NCBI GenBank assembly: GCA_032207245.1 | Contig: CM063506.1 | Coordinates: 20,552,175-20,616,174, forward strand | Source of the DNA: Pardosa pseudoannulata | Lineage: Eukaryota > Arthropoda > Arachnida > Araneae > Lycosidae | Direction: 5' to 3' | Length of the DNA stretch: 64,000 nt | Part shown: in pieces, positions 1 to 10,460 of the stretch | How positions within the stretch are numbered: the first letter of the stretch is position 1 | How the letters are laid out: the number at the start of each line of letters is the position of its first letter | Made by a program: the position numbers and the translations under genes | The notes under the pieces: generated by a model | Seen by the model: the letters and a program-made list of their open reading frames with translations, nothing else | Told to the model about the DNA's origin: nothing | Database searches by the model: none

Positions 1-376
1 ATTTAAATAATTTAAAATAAGAAATGATTAAATGAGATGGTTAAAGGAATGAAGTCATAATGCTAGAAAAAAATTGTTATTTTTACCTATTTATTATGTG
101 ATAAATTGATAAATTTAATCGCTTGCTCTTAAAATGGGGCTTGATATAATGGCATTAAACGCTCGAAAAGGGGACGGGGTGGATTTCGAACGTTTTAAAG
201 AGGACAGTATTTTTCGCTGTGATACGAAGCTTATTAATACCAATTTACTTCATAATCGGATCTATAGTTTAGGAAAAGATAAACTTTACTCTCTTTGAAT
301 TTTGCAAACCCTAACTCATCCAAAATCCAATATGGATGCCTCTATCCATTCCAGGTCCAACCGCTTCATAAATTCA
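1..376 (-). mobile_element. Helitron fragment, copy 1
   Basis: About 85% similar by eye to the inverted copy at 6666-7312 and to the third copy at 62948-63752. The left part, with the 3' terminus, lies off the window. On the other side the similarity stops at about 376, where a SINE begins, and the 5' terminal tract does not resume after it. There is no coding sequence. Confidence 0.75.
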
Positions 377-380
377 AATC

Positions 381-547
381 ATCGCCGAGCGATGACTGAA
401 TGGTAGGGTGCTGCTATTTGGTGCTGGAGTTCGTGTCCTGCTTCTGGCATGGATGTTTTTAGTGCGGCTTGGGTCAATTTTAAGTAGTGCGGTCTCATTA
501 TCCTTCTTGTAACAGTACAGTAGACCGTAGCGCTCCACACCAAACCC
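381..547 (+). repeat. tRNA-derived SINE (family A)
   Basis: Degenerate copy with a tRNA-like head, the core GGCATGGATGTTttTAG and the GTAGACCGTAGCGCTCCA tail found in the other copies. It interrupts Helitron copy 1. Confidence 0.7.
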
Positions 548-588
548 GAAACAAACTCTTAACTTACATGCCGTTTTGTTTTCCTTAA

Positions 589-1094
589 CACATTGTGTGC
601 GGAGCGGGCGTTTTGAGCGTAAATTTAGTTATTCAGTTAAATCTCAATAGATCGAAAATTATTTAATTTTTTAACCAAATTTTCGAATTTTATATTGAAA
701 TATATAAACAAATATATAAATAACAACCATAGGATTTTTGTAAACAAAAAATATATTTTTAGTGGATAAATTTATAACAGTATCGTAAATATGAAAAAGC
801 AAATAAATAGTATATATTTTTAATTTTTTGAATTATGTTATATATAAACATTTTTACATTATAAAAAAAATGCAAAGAGCAATCATAAAACTAACAATGT
901 AAAAATTAGTTTTTATTTGTCTAAATTTTTCCAGAATCTATGTAGTAGACAACAACATTCGACTTCGTTTTCCTGTATATACAGTTATTTTTGTACCCAC
1001 AAACAAACCATGTTGTTGCACTAACCCGTACTAGTACATGACTCGCGCTCAAGTATCAATCGTCAGAAAACGTACGTGTCCCGCTTACAATGTG
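589..1094. mobile_element. piggyBac-type MITE flanked by TTAA
   Basis: Terminal inverted repeats start CACATTGTGTGCGGAGCGGG on the left and CACATTGTAAGCGGGACACG (reverse strand) on the right. Each directly abuts TTAA (585-588 and 1095-1098). Precise TTAA duplication is diagnostic of piggyBac. The 506-bp interior has no transposase similarity. Confidence 0.75.
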
Positions 1095-1098
1095 TTAA

Positions 1099-2138
1099 TT
1101 TATCATATTTTTTCCGATTTTGTGACTACACTTTGACCTTTTATCAACTGTTTTAAGTTTGAATCTGTTTTTATTTTCTTTCTGTTAAGGTGCACAGTCT
1201 TTAATAGGACACTTGTGGTTTATTTTAAAGAAAAGTATGTTTCAAGTTGTGTCGGAGTACCAATTTGATTACGTTGTAGAGAGCAGAAATATGTTTATAT
1301 TAAATCCTAATGCATCCCACTTGTTTACGTTTAGAGGGATCTTCAAATAATAAGAAACTATTACTACATCACACTCCTACAGCTCGCAAGTTTTGCAATT
1401 TCCTGAAATCCGGCGCCATTCCGAGCAGCAGGTCAAGGCTGAATGATAAGAGGTTTTTTTTAAACAAAAAAAATAGTGAAAACTCTTTTTAGCTGTTTAA
1501 ATTATCAAAAAGAAATGATTGCATTAAGTCGAAAAAGTAAATTTATTTACATTTTGACGTTTTCCCTCCAAAAAACGACAAGAGTACTGCATTTTTAAGA
1601 AGTCCCTAAGGAGGAATATCTCGTAGAATTCTTGGTATTTATCTAGAAAACTATTTCTCTTTCACCTCATTGTTTATAGCTTTATAATTTGCACGAATGT
1701 ACGAGATGAATTGGAAAAATTTCCATTGCAAAATTGAATCTGAATTTCAATTAGCATACGAGTCATTTTCAATATTATTCTTTATTTTCTTTCTCGCTAA
1801 ATAATTTTAACTCTTGCCACATATTTTTTAAAAATTTATACATATCTTCTTTTATAGTCTTAGTTTTTTAAATGTGAAATGTCAACCGAAAAATTTAATA
1901 TTTAGTAATTTTAACGTTGATAAATATGCGCTTTTTATTATTGATTCATCGAAGATATATGCAGAATTTCGAGGTTCTACATTATCAGGAAGTATACGAA
2001 ATTTTGATGAAAAGATATGCTAAACTTATACATAGTGTAAAGTAATAGAAGTGTTCGTAAAGATCAAATACTTTTGCAAAGGCATAAGTTAAATAGTTTG
2101 ATTAAAAATATCACGTTGTAAGAACTGAATGTAAAGGA
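1099..2138. other. No recognisable gene
   Basis: AT-rich sequence without splice-framed ORFs or repeats that I recognise. Short ORFs here look like chance. Confidence 0.5.
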
Positions 2139-2146
2139 CGTATATG

Positions 2147-2700
2147 CAGGACGCGATTATCAAGATTTTGGGCACAGGGCAGAGAATATATTTGGGGCCT
2201 TTGTAGATTATTATTACATTTTATTAATGTATAGCTGAAAAATTTGTATAATGCAACAAGCATTTTTTTATTTGACCATGGGGTTGAAAAGATATGCTAT
2301 TATGCAGGTCATATTCAAAACATTTCGCAAACGGAATCTACCAATCAGAAAGCTCAATTTTGCGATTGAGAACATTTTTGAGAAAAGTTCTCAAAATCTA
2401 GCCATCTGATTGGTGGATTCCATTTGCAAAATGACCTGCATTCTTGCCTTTAGTTTTTAAGTGCAAACCCATGACTGACAAATCTGTGGGTATTTATACT
2501 TGCGGGTACTGTGTGAAATAATGAAAAACTTACAAAATTTTAGGTCATATAATTTACATACAGAATAAAAACATGAAATTTTTAAGTCTACAAAATTTAT
2601 TTGTTTCAAAATTACCTCTGGATCTAAAAATTTTGGGCCCCTGAAATCAGTGGACCCTGGGCACGCGTGCCCCGTTTGCCTTGCCGATAATATGGCGCTG
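2147..2700. mobile_element. hAT non-autonomous element A
   Basis: The ends start CAG and share an imperfect inverted repeat: CAGGACGCGATTATC on the left and CAGCGCCATATTATCGGC (reverse strand) on the right, each followed by a GGGCAC-type block. Flanks 2139-2146 (CGTATATG) and 2701-2708 (CGTATATA) match at 7 of 8 positions, as expected for a hAT 8-bp duplication. It is non-coding. Confidence 0.65.
2302..2441. repeat. Fold-back element (140 bp) nested in hAT A
   Basis: ATGCAGGTCAT at 2302 pairs with ATGACCTGCAT ending at 2441. The arms continue with GGAATC/GATTCC, ACCAATCAGA/TCTGATTGGT and an inner TTGAGAAC/GTTCTCAA, so nearly the whole segment folds into one hairpin. This is typical of a small fold-back MITE. 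Confidence 0.75.
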
Positions 2701-2857
2701 CGTATATAGAAGTTTCAACTGAATATAAATGCAGCATTGCATTAGGTTTGTATCAATAAAACTGCGGTAAGGGTATAGGTAACTTTATGTGTTATGACTG
2801 ACCTTTGTAGCTAAACGATATTCTGGAAAGACAAATACAATGCTACATTTCGGTATT

Positions 2858-2913
2858 CCGTGAGTTCCATTCGAACTTGTGGCATGGATGCTCATAGTCA
2901 ATCGGCTTCTAAA
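2858..2913 (+). repeat. Partial SINE (family A) core
   Basis: A 5'-truncated core (TTCGAACTTGTGGCATGGAT, then ATAGTCAATCGGCTT) immediately upstream of a fuller copy in the same orientation. Confidence 0.55.
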
Positions 2914-2919
2914 TGTAAG

Positions 2920-3090
2920 TCGCCGAACGATGGCCGATTGGTTAGGGTGCTGGCCTGCGGTACCATAGTTCGTGGGTTCGAATCCCAGATTGGCATGGAT
3001 GTTCGTAGCCGTTCGGAATCGGCTTTAAGCAGTAGGTCCCGGTCTCATTAGGTCTCGTGTTGCTAAAAGTAGATCGTAGCACTCCAAATC
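2920..3090 (+). repeat. tRNA-derived SINE (family A), well preserved
   Basis: A-box-like GATTGGTTAGGGTGC, B box GGTTCGAATCCC, then the core GGCATGGATGTTCGTAGCCG and TTTAAGCAGTAGGTCCCGG, ending CGTAGCACTCCAAA. The B box and order are those of a Pol III tRNA-type SINE. Confidence 0.85.
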
Positions 3091-3409
3091 ATAATGTTTA
3101 ATGGATAAGGGTAAAAGTCCCAAATTTGCAGTTTTGTGACACGTGATGTTTATCCGTGGTTCTGTTTGTCTTTAATAAAGACCAGTGTTAACCACCAAAT
3201 TAGCAAAATTGGAGGCAAAACTGAAAAACTTTTGCAACCAATTCTACTAACCTGATTTGTAACCAATTCTCTTAATTTATCACTAGTGTTCTAAAATAAT
3301 GAAAATAAATTTAAGTTTCTATACTTTTCCGGTTTTTGTTAGAATGCTCAAATTATGTCCAAATAACCTATTGCCGGACAGAAAATACATTCTCTGATTT
3401 TCTGTATCA

Positions 3410-3530
3410 GTGAACCCATGGACAGTACAGAAAGGCTATCTGTCTGTAGGACAATTAGTGGATTCGAATCCCATTACTACCATGGTTCTATGTTACCATT
3501 CGGAATGAACTTGAACGTGAGTACTGAAGC
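3410..3530 (+). repeat. Degenerate SINE (family A)
   Basis: GGATTCGAATCCC followed by CCATGGTTCTATGTTACC and ATTCGGAAT aligns with the B box and core of family A but is strongly diverged. Confidence 0.45.
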
Positions 3531-4543
3531 CTTGCGAGAAATGTTCCGTGGTGGAGGGTTTCTTCCCATTCAACTCATGTCTCTCAATCAATACAGTAAT
3601 CTTTATATATGTACTCAGCAATCCTTATGGAGGGGGGGGGTTACAATCCTCACATCCATCCTGCTCTACATCACTGAAGATAGTTTGAACGTATCCCATC
3701 TTAATAGTCTTAATGTAACCCTTTAACAAAATTTGTGTACATTTAGTCTCGAAATCATATATATAATACTAATCACTGAAAGGGTGGAATAATCAAGTTT
3801 CATTGATCAAATTTTTATGGAACGCTACATATTTGCGAGAAGTGGGGTGTGTGGCAAATAGAAATCTGTAACTCTAGCTGAAAATATGTACTATACGCAA
3901 AATATACTAGTAAAACGAAGCTTAAAAAAATAAAGTTCCGGTATAAAAAGAGAAATTTATGAAATCATTACACACACACACACAAAAGAAAAAAAGTGTA
4001 GGGAATTTGCTCTTAAAAACGTAAAGCTTAGAGAAAGTTTACTATAATAATATCTTAACTAGTAATTTCTGAACTATATTATAATGTACTTAAGAAAATT
4101 TATAGTTTGTTTTAATTATTAACAGGAATGCCCACTAATTCACGTTGTATTAGTTGGATTTTGAAATTGCAAATGCATGGGTGAAAACAGACGTCTGTTA
4201 TCTAAACTTAAGATTGGTCTGAATCATTGAGGTCTGTCTTTTGTTACATGAGGGTTAATGATACAGGATAATGTAGCTAAAATTGATTCTGAAAAGCTAC
4301 CAAACTGCATACTAGTAGCGGTGTCCATATCCACAAAATAGATCTCTATCTTTTCGGTCAACGCCCTGTAAACTTAAATTTAAAGCAAGTACAAATACTT
4401 CTTTGCACGCTTGCCGTTTTTATATGTGGGTACAAGTTTAATTTCTTCATCTAGTTTGTTGGCATACATTTGTATTCAAAAATGATTCCTTCCTCCAAAC
4501 TTTAGAATTTTTGCAAAGATAGTATGTGAAATATCCTAATTGA
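3531..4543. other. No recognisable gene
   Basis: AT-rich spacer with a short (AC)n at about 3969-3984. No exon or element was recognised. Confidence 0.5.
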
Positions 4544-4544
4544 C

Positions 4545-4719
4545 GTCGCCAGACGATGGTCAAATGGGTAAAGCTTTTGCTATTCAGTGTCAAGGCTCGT
4601 GGGTTCGGATTCAGTTGCATGGATGTTCGTAACCGTTTGGAATCAGCTTTAAGTAGCAGGTACCGGTCTCATTAACCCTCGAGTAGCAAAACAGTATACT
4701 GTAACACTGCAAACCAAAT
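4545..4719 (+). repeat. tRNA-derived SINE (family A)
   Basis: Head CGATGGTCAAATGGG, B-box region GTGGGTTCGGATTC, core GCATGGATGTTCGTAACCG and tail GTAACACTGCAAACCAAA. Moderately diverged. Confidence 0.8.
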
Positions 4720-5059
4720 AGACACGACGGTAGAATATGAAAAGAAACATTTTAAACAATGTTTTTCTTTCCTTCTATGACACCTACAAATAGTGTGTAA
4801 CTAGTTTTTTGTAATTTTGTTTAACATCGACTTATATTCGAAAGAAAATGACCGTACTATTTAATCAACTAAATACATATACTGCATTTTTTTTTGTCTA
4901 GTCGAACACAAAGAAAGATGGATCATATTTTGCTTCATATATACATATGTATATGTTATGTGTGTATATATATTGTATATATATGCATGTATAGATATTT
5001 GTGTGTGTAAATATGTACAGATATACATAGATGTTGTGTCTGTATGTATATATGCTTGT

Positions 5060-5826
<767 letters not shown>

Positions 5827-6589
5827 AATATACACTGAAAAGGAAAGCTTTCTTGTAAATCAATAAGTCTACTTCCAGTGATGGAATTTGTACGGTAACT
5901 GCTTTCTCGGAATAACATAAAAAATGCTTTGACAAACATGTTCATCTGAAGAATGACTTCCGGGTGGAAATTTTATTATTGTACGAATGGCAGGAAAGTA
6001 AAAACAAGTATGTATGTCGAATATTCTGGGAGGATCTCTTGTTACCAAATTCTTGGAAATAGTGGAAATGATTTATCTCTGTTCTGTTTACTCCCAGATC
6101 ACGGGGTTAAGGAGAGTGAGTGAGTGACCCAAGTTATGTGTGCGGGCCGGGGGTAACAAGCGGTCGGGGATTCTCGAGTAGGTGAGACGTAAAATTTGAA
6201 GGAGGAACTGAAAGCCGGCCTGATACTGGAAGGTCATGGGACGCTCCTGTTGCGGACATTATCGGTGTGACGAAACAGAGTGTGAGATAAAATCATGCAG
6301 AATGCAGATCGGATGCTGAATCAGTGTCCCCGACCTTCATTCCCGACAATTAGCTAATGCAGAAAATCGTGTTCCGCGAAGCTTCCACCCAAAAAAATTT
6401 GAAAGTCGTTCATTTTATACAAAGAAATATTTAACACTCATAATTCAAGTCTAAAGCTAAAATTAGGACTGGCTTCCTGACTACTTTGTCGTGGAGCCTA
6501 TTATACCCTTTCGATTTTTTATTTCTTTAAAATTGGGTTTTCTTGATAATCTGCGACGAAAACAGAATACAGAAACAAAATGGACGACG
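5827..6589. other. Spacer with a GC-richer block (about 6050-6400), function unknown
   Basis: The block stands out from the AT-rich surroundings (GTGCGGGCCGGGGGTAAC, AAGCCGGCCTGATAC, CCGCGAAGCTTCC). One + frame reads TGRSWDAPVADIIGVTKQSV before a stop, which could be a decayed transposase, but I cannot assign a family. Confidence 0.35.
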
Positions 6590-6665
6590 TTCTAGATAAG
6601 GCATGCCCAACCCAAATCGGTTAGTGGGCCAAAAAACAATTTACTGAACTGAGGTAAGCCGCACA

Positions 6666-7312
6666 TCCCCTATATAATAATAGCCTAAGTTATCTGTCCG
6701 TCTGTCCTCGATTTTATGAAGCGGTTGGACCTGGAATGGATAGAGGCATCCAGAGTTAGCAAAATTCAAAGAAACTAATGTTTATCTTCACCTAAACTAT
6801 AGATCTGATTCTAAAATAAATTGGTATAAATAGGCTTCATATCACAACGAAAAATACTGCTTTCTTTAAAGCGTTCGAAATCCACCCCTTCCCCTCTTTT
6901 CGAGCTTTTAAGGCCATTATTTCAACTCCTATTTTCCTCGGTTAAGAGCAGGCGATTAAATTTATAAATTTATCCCATAATAAATAGGTAAAAATAACAT
7001 TTTTCTAGCATTATGACGTCATTCCTTTAACCATCTCATTGAATCATTTCTTATTTTAATTTATTTAAATTATGCTTATTTTTTATACGTTTTATCATCG
7101 AACTTAGATATTACGTAAATAATTTTCTTTTATATTTGGCTTAAATAATAAATTAGGTACGTATGTGATAATTTCAAATTGAATCGTCGATTACTTTTTG
7201 TTGCAAGGTAATTCTAAGCCAAACAACAAACCATTTTTTTTACCTGCCTCATAAAGTACTTTGGAAAATTAAAAATTTTACTCATCCCGTCATATGACGG
7301 GCTATATGCTAG
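6666..7312 (+). mobile_element. Non-autonomous Helitron, complete, copy 2
   Basis: It begins TCCCCTATATAATAATAG and ends with the 16-bp palindrome CCCGTCATATGACGGG, a short spacer and CTAG. It sits between A (6665) and T (7313). TC...hairpin...CTAG between A and T without target duplication is the Helitron hallmark. At 647 bp it has no Rep/helicase coding, so it is non-autonomous. It is inserted inside a hAT element. Confidence 0.88.
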
Positions 7313-7579
7313 TATAAAAATAAAACAATAAATTATTCAAAATATTTTATCGTGCAATATTCAAAATATGCATTTTTACAGTGCCAGCTGCTACTGTACA
7401 TAAAAGTTATACATATATCCTAACTACAACGACAATAAACATTCACTATACTGTATTTATAATCCCCCCCCCCAACATCTTACCTTCCTCCCTAATCATA
7501 AGGGTTAAAATATTATATTTATTCTATAAATATATATTGTAGTTTATTTACAAGCACTACCACATGTATTATTTTAAAA

Positions 7580-7813
7580 TTAATGTGAGATTTGTTTTTG
7601 TATTTTACTAGAGATTTTGTTAATATCAACGGATAATGTAGTCGACGCACATCGTAGCTGATTGGTCATGTTTTTATCAAGCAACCTGCTGCGACACTTT
7701 GTTTTTACCAGGTTTAGTTTGGAAAAAAATGATTCGCAGCGATAAGTAGTTCCAAATGCTGATATAATGCAAATTGCCAATGGCCGATTGACAGAATATT
7801 CTAGAACACTCAA
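7580..7813 (-). pseudogene. hAT transposase C-terminal (dimerisation) fragment
   Basis: The minus-strand reading includes AFGTTYRCESFFSKLNLVKT, KCRSRLLDKNMTNQLRCAST and VDINKI before a TAA at 7580-7582. It matches the conserved hAT C-terminal dimerisation region, whose usual pattern is FGSTYxCE...FSxM...KS..RS.LTDEHL. Only about 75 residues remain and the catalytic DDE part is absent. Confidence 0.8.
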
Positions 7814-8318
7814 ATTTCAACCTAACCTGTCCAACCCTACTGAAAGACTAGCTTTACGTTGGTTACTATCAAGTCTTAACGTACATAATATGTGATATTT
7901 ATTATTGTAAACATTAACAACTAAAATTCTATATTTCAACTGTATACAGTCAAAATGACTAAAACTATATAGACAGTTAAAAACTTCAATTGGGCCGCAA
8001 AAAGTTTTTAAATGGGCCGCATGCGACACATGGGCCGTGGGTTGGGAATGCCTGTTCTAGATGTACGAATTCAATCACCGAACATAAACGCCGAAGTTGT
8101 AACGGATCAGGAAATTGGAGATATGAAATTCTTATTAATTTCTTTCTGAATATTTATTTACCTTATATCTGTTTTATTAAATTATTTTCTTTTAATAATT
8201 GTTTTATTTTAATACTATAAATCTAAGAAGTATAACATTATTTTAGCCAATATCCAATATCAGGAGGAGTAGTAAAAATCCGTAGAACAGGAATGAGTAA
8301 ATAAATTTTCAACCTTAA

Positions 8319-9661
8319 CCTTTTACAGTCCATTGTTCCCAATAGGGAACATAATATTAATAAAATTATTTAAAATTAAATTTCATCAATATTGATACAA
8401 AAAAAATTAACAAATGTAGTAAAAAGTCTACTCGATTTTTTAAAATGGAATCTATATTTCTATGATTAATAGAAAAATGTATAAAAAATCATAAAAATGA
8501 CCCTTTTCATCATTTTCTATAGAGCACAAATTAAAAATTCACATAAATGTAAAAAAAGACATCTAATGCTTCTAAAATCCAATTGGTATACTTAAAACAA
8601 CTTTAATTTATTAAAAAAATATGAAATTCGACATTAATAACATACCTGGAATAATTCATTAATTATTGATGTTCCCGATTGGGAACAATGGACTGTTGCC
8701 GCTATACTGCGACGAAATAATTTCCTCTGCGGTTACTATTTATGATTTGATGAAGGACCTTGCTGATAGAAATATAAAAGCTATTGGAACTATCCGTGAA
8801 CATCACATAAAAAATGCCCATTTATGCTCTCAAAACAGATGAAAAAACTAGAAAAAGATTAATTATTCAAGAAAAGAAAAATGTGGACATACAGCAGCCA
8901 AATTTAATACATAAATATAATACTGGAATGGGAGGAGTTGACCTTTTAGATAGAATGTTAGGCAGCTACCGTCCAATTCTTCGTAGAAAGAAATGGTGGT
9001 GGAATTTATTTGTTAATTCTTTAAACATGGCTGTTGTTGCTGGTTGGATTTTACATTCAGCAAGGCATTGAAAAAATAATAAGCTGACCCATCTGGAGTT
9101 TCGCCGACAAGTTACAACAGTTCTTCTAAGAAATGCACCAAGGAAAGTTGGGCCTCAACCAGCACCCAAAGTTCACAGAGAAAAAGTGATGGCCATTTTC
9201 TTGTACAAACAACACAAGGTAGATGTGCACAGTGCACATTAAATGCAAGATTAGCTTGCAATAAGTGAAAGAAAAATTCCATTGCTTTCCAATATATCAT
9301 GGCATAAATGTATAAACTCATGTTTTTGATATTTGTTTAAGAAAAGGTTGTTTTCATTTAAATTTACAAGTTTTAAACTTTATTGATATCTGTGCTTAAA
9401 TTTAAAAATAAATTTTAAATTCATTCTAATTATTTTTCTTATTATTTAATACTTAATATATACATCATTCTACTCAATTAGTGAATCCGGTGTATAGTCA
9501 GAAGTGGCCAATGTTCCCAATTGGGAACATCATGAAAATTGTAAAAGAAAAATTTTTTCCCACGGTTAAATGACTAACATACCTTAACTGAAGCATTAGA
9601 AGGCAAGATATGCAAAAAAAATTTTGAAATATATCTGAATCTGAATTCAGCCTGTAAAAGG
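8319..9661 (+). mobile_element. piggyBac element, internally deleted, TTAA-flanked
   Basis: The 10-bp inverted repeats CCTTTTACAG and CTGTAAAAGG abut TTAA at 8315-8318 and 9662-9665. It contains palindromes GTTCCC-N4-GGGAAC at 8335-8350, 8671-8686 and 9513-9528. The interior has pieces of a piggyBac transposase. At 1343 bp it is about half an autonomous element, so it is a deletion derivative. Confidence 0.92.
8700..9312 (+). pseudogene. piggyBac transposase remnant
   Basis: Three pieces in different frames. DLMKDLADRNIKAIGTIREH (8738-8800 region) corresponds to the ATGTxRENR segment. The open block 8814-9071 includes PNLIHKYNTGMGGVDLLDRM and KKWWWNLFVNSLNMAVVAGW, the DDE_Tnp_1_7 core with its MGGVD catalytic Asp. 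Near 9195-9300 a shifted frame reads GRCAQCTLNARLACNK, the C-terminal Cys-rich zinc domain. An in-frame stop follows HSARH and at least two frameshifts are needed, so it is inactive. Confidence 0.85.
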
Positions 9662-10035
9662 TTAAGGGTCACTGCATGTGATATCACTTCAGCCGCTAGC
9701 CACTCAGTTTATAGAGACGTTTTCGGGAGAAAGGAGTGAAAAGTATATTTTTCTTTACACATAAAACTCTAGCCACAACATAAGGCATTTAGTATCTGAC
9801 TTATTCTAACACTTCGTGAAACTTAAAAGCTAAAACAATGGGCATTATTTGTATATTTTGTCTCTTTCCAGATAATTAAAAAGTAATTTAAATATATTTC
9901 ATTTTTTTTTCAAGATTTTTTTTATAACTTCCAGCAGTTTAAGTTATAGATGGACAAACTTTTCCGGCCGCGGGCCAAGATAAATTTTTCTAAAATTTTA
10001 AAAACAATATACAAGTACCTAACGGTTTAAATACG

Positions 10036-10213
10036 TTAATGAGATGAATGAAATTGCGATTTCATTTTTAAAAGTTCTTTATACTGAGGTTCGAAGTGAG
10101 ATGTACTGATTTTAAGGACCAATGCTAAAAGCTCATCTGTCAGTCTACTTCTGAAATTATTATTTCTAAGGTTCAAAGTTGAAAACACTTGTTCACGCAT
10201 ATGAAGCAAATAT
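10036..10213 (-). pseudogene. hAT transposase C-terminal fragment (element C)
   Basis: The minus strand reads MREQVFSTLNLRNNNFRSRL then TDELLALVLKISTSHFEPQY and ends in TAA at 10036-10038. This is the hAT dimerisation motif (EQxFSxMN...RSxLTDEHL...SxxP). It is a different subfamily from element B. The upstream catalytic region is missing. Confidence 0.8.
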
Positions 10214-10291
10214 ACCGCTGATCTTCTAGGCGTGAGATAATAAATTTGGGATATAATATTTAAGCAAAGTAAAAAAGGAGATGGATATATA

Positions 10292-10293
<2 letters not shown>

Positions 10294-10347
<54 letters not shown>
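10294..10347. repeat. (TA)n microsatellite inside hAT C
   Basis: About 27 uninterrupted TA units. Confidence 0.97.
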
Positions 10348-10349
<2 letters not shown>

Positions 10350-10460
10350 TTTAATTTACCTCGGACCGGCAACTTAAAATTCTATCCGTGGTCCGGATAA
10401 AACCTTCCTGCAGGCCGGGGTTGGCTCGCTGGCCGTAGTTTGCTCATACCTGGTCTAAGT

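Larger units (their letters stand above)
6598..8054 (-). mobile_element. hAT element B carrying a nested Helitron
   Basis: The left end AAGGCATGCCCAACCC and right end (reverse strand) CAGGCATTCCCAACCC are inverted repeats. The exact 8-bp duplication TTCTAGAT flanks both ends (6590-6597 and 8055-8062). Subterminal GGGCCGC motifs are hAT-like. After removal of the 647-bp Helitron about 810 bp remain, including a transposase C-terminal fragment on the minus strand. Confidence 0.9.
9945..10452 (-). mobile_element. hAT element C
   Basis: The right end (reverse strand) CAGGTATGAGCAAACTACGG and left end TATAGATGGACAAACTTTTC are diverged inverted repeats followed by GGCC-rich blocks. Flanks GTTTAAGT (9937-9944) and GTCTAAGT (10453-10460) agree at 7 of 8 positions. 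It contains a transposase C-terminal remnant and a (TA)n tract. Confidence 0.8.

Noticed and set aside
2920..3000. Possible genuine tRNA gene
   Set aside because: The A and B boxes belong to the head of a repeated SINE. No acceptor stem pairs, and the same head recurs at many positions.
2860..3051. Open frame over 2860-3051
   Set aside because: It lies across SINE sequence; the reading contains the translated B box and core.
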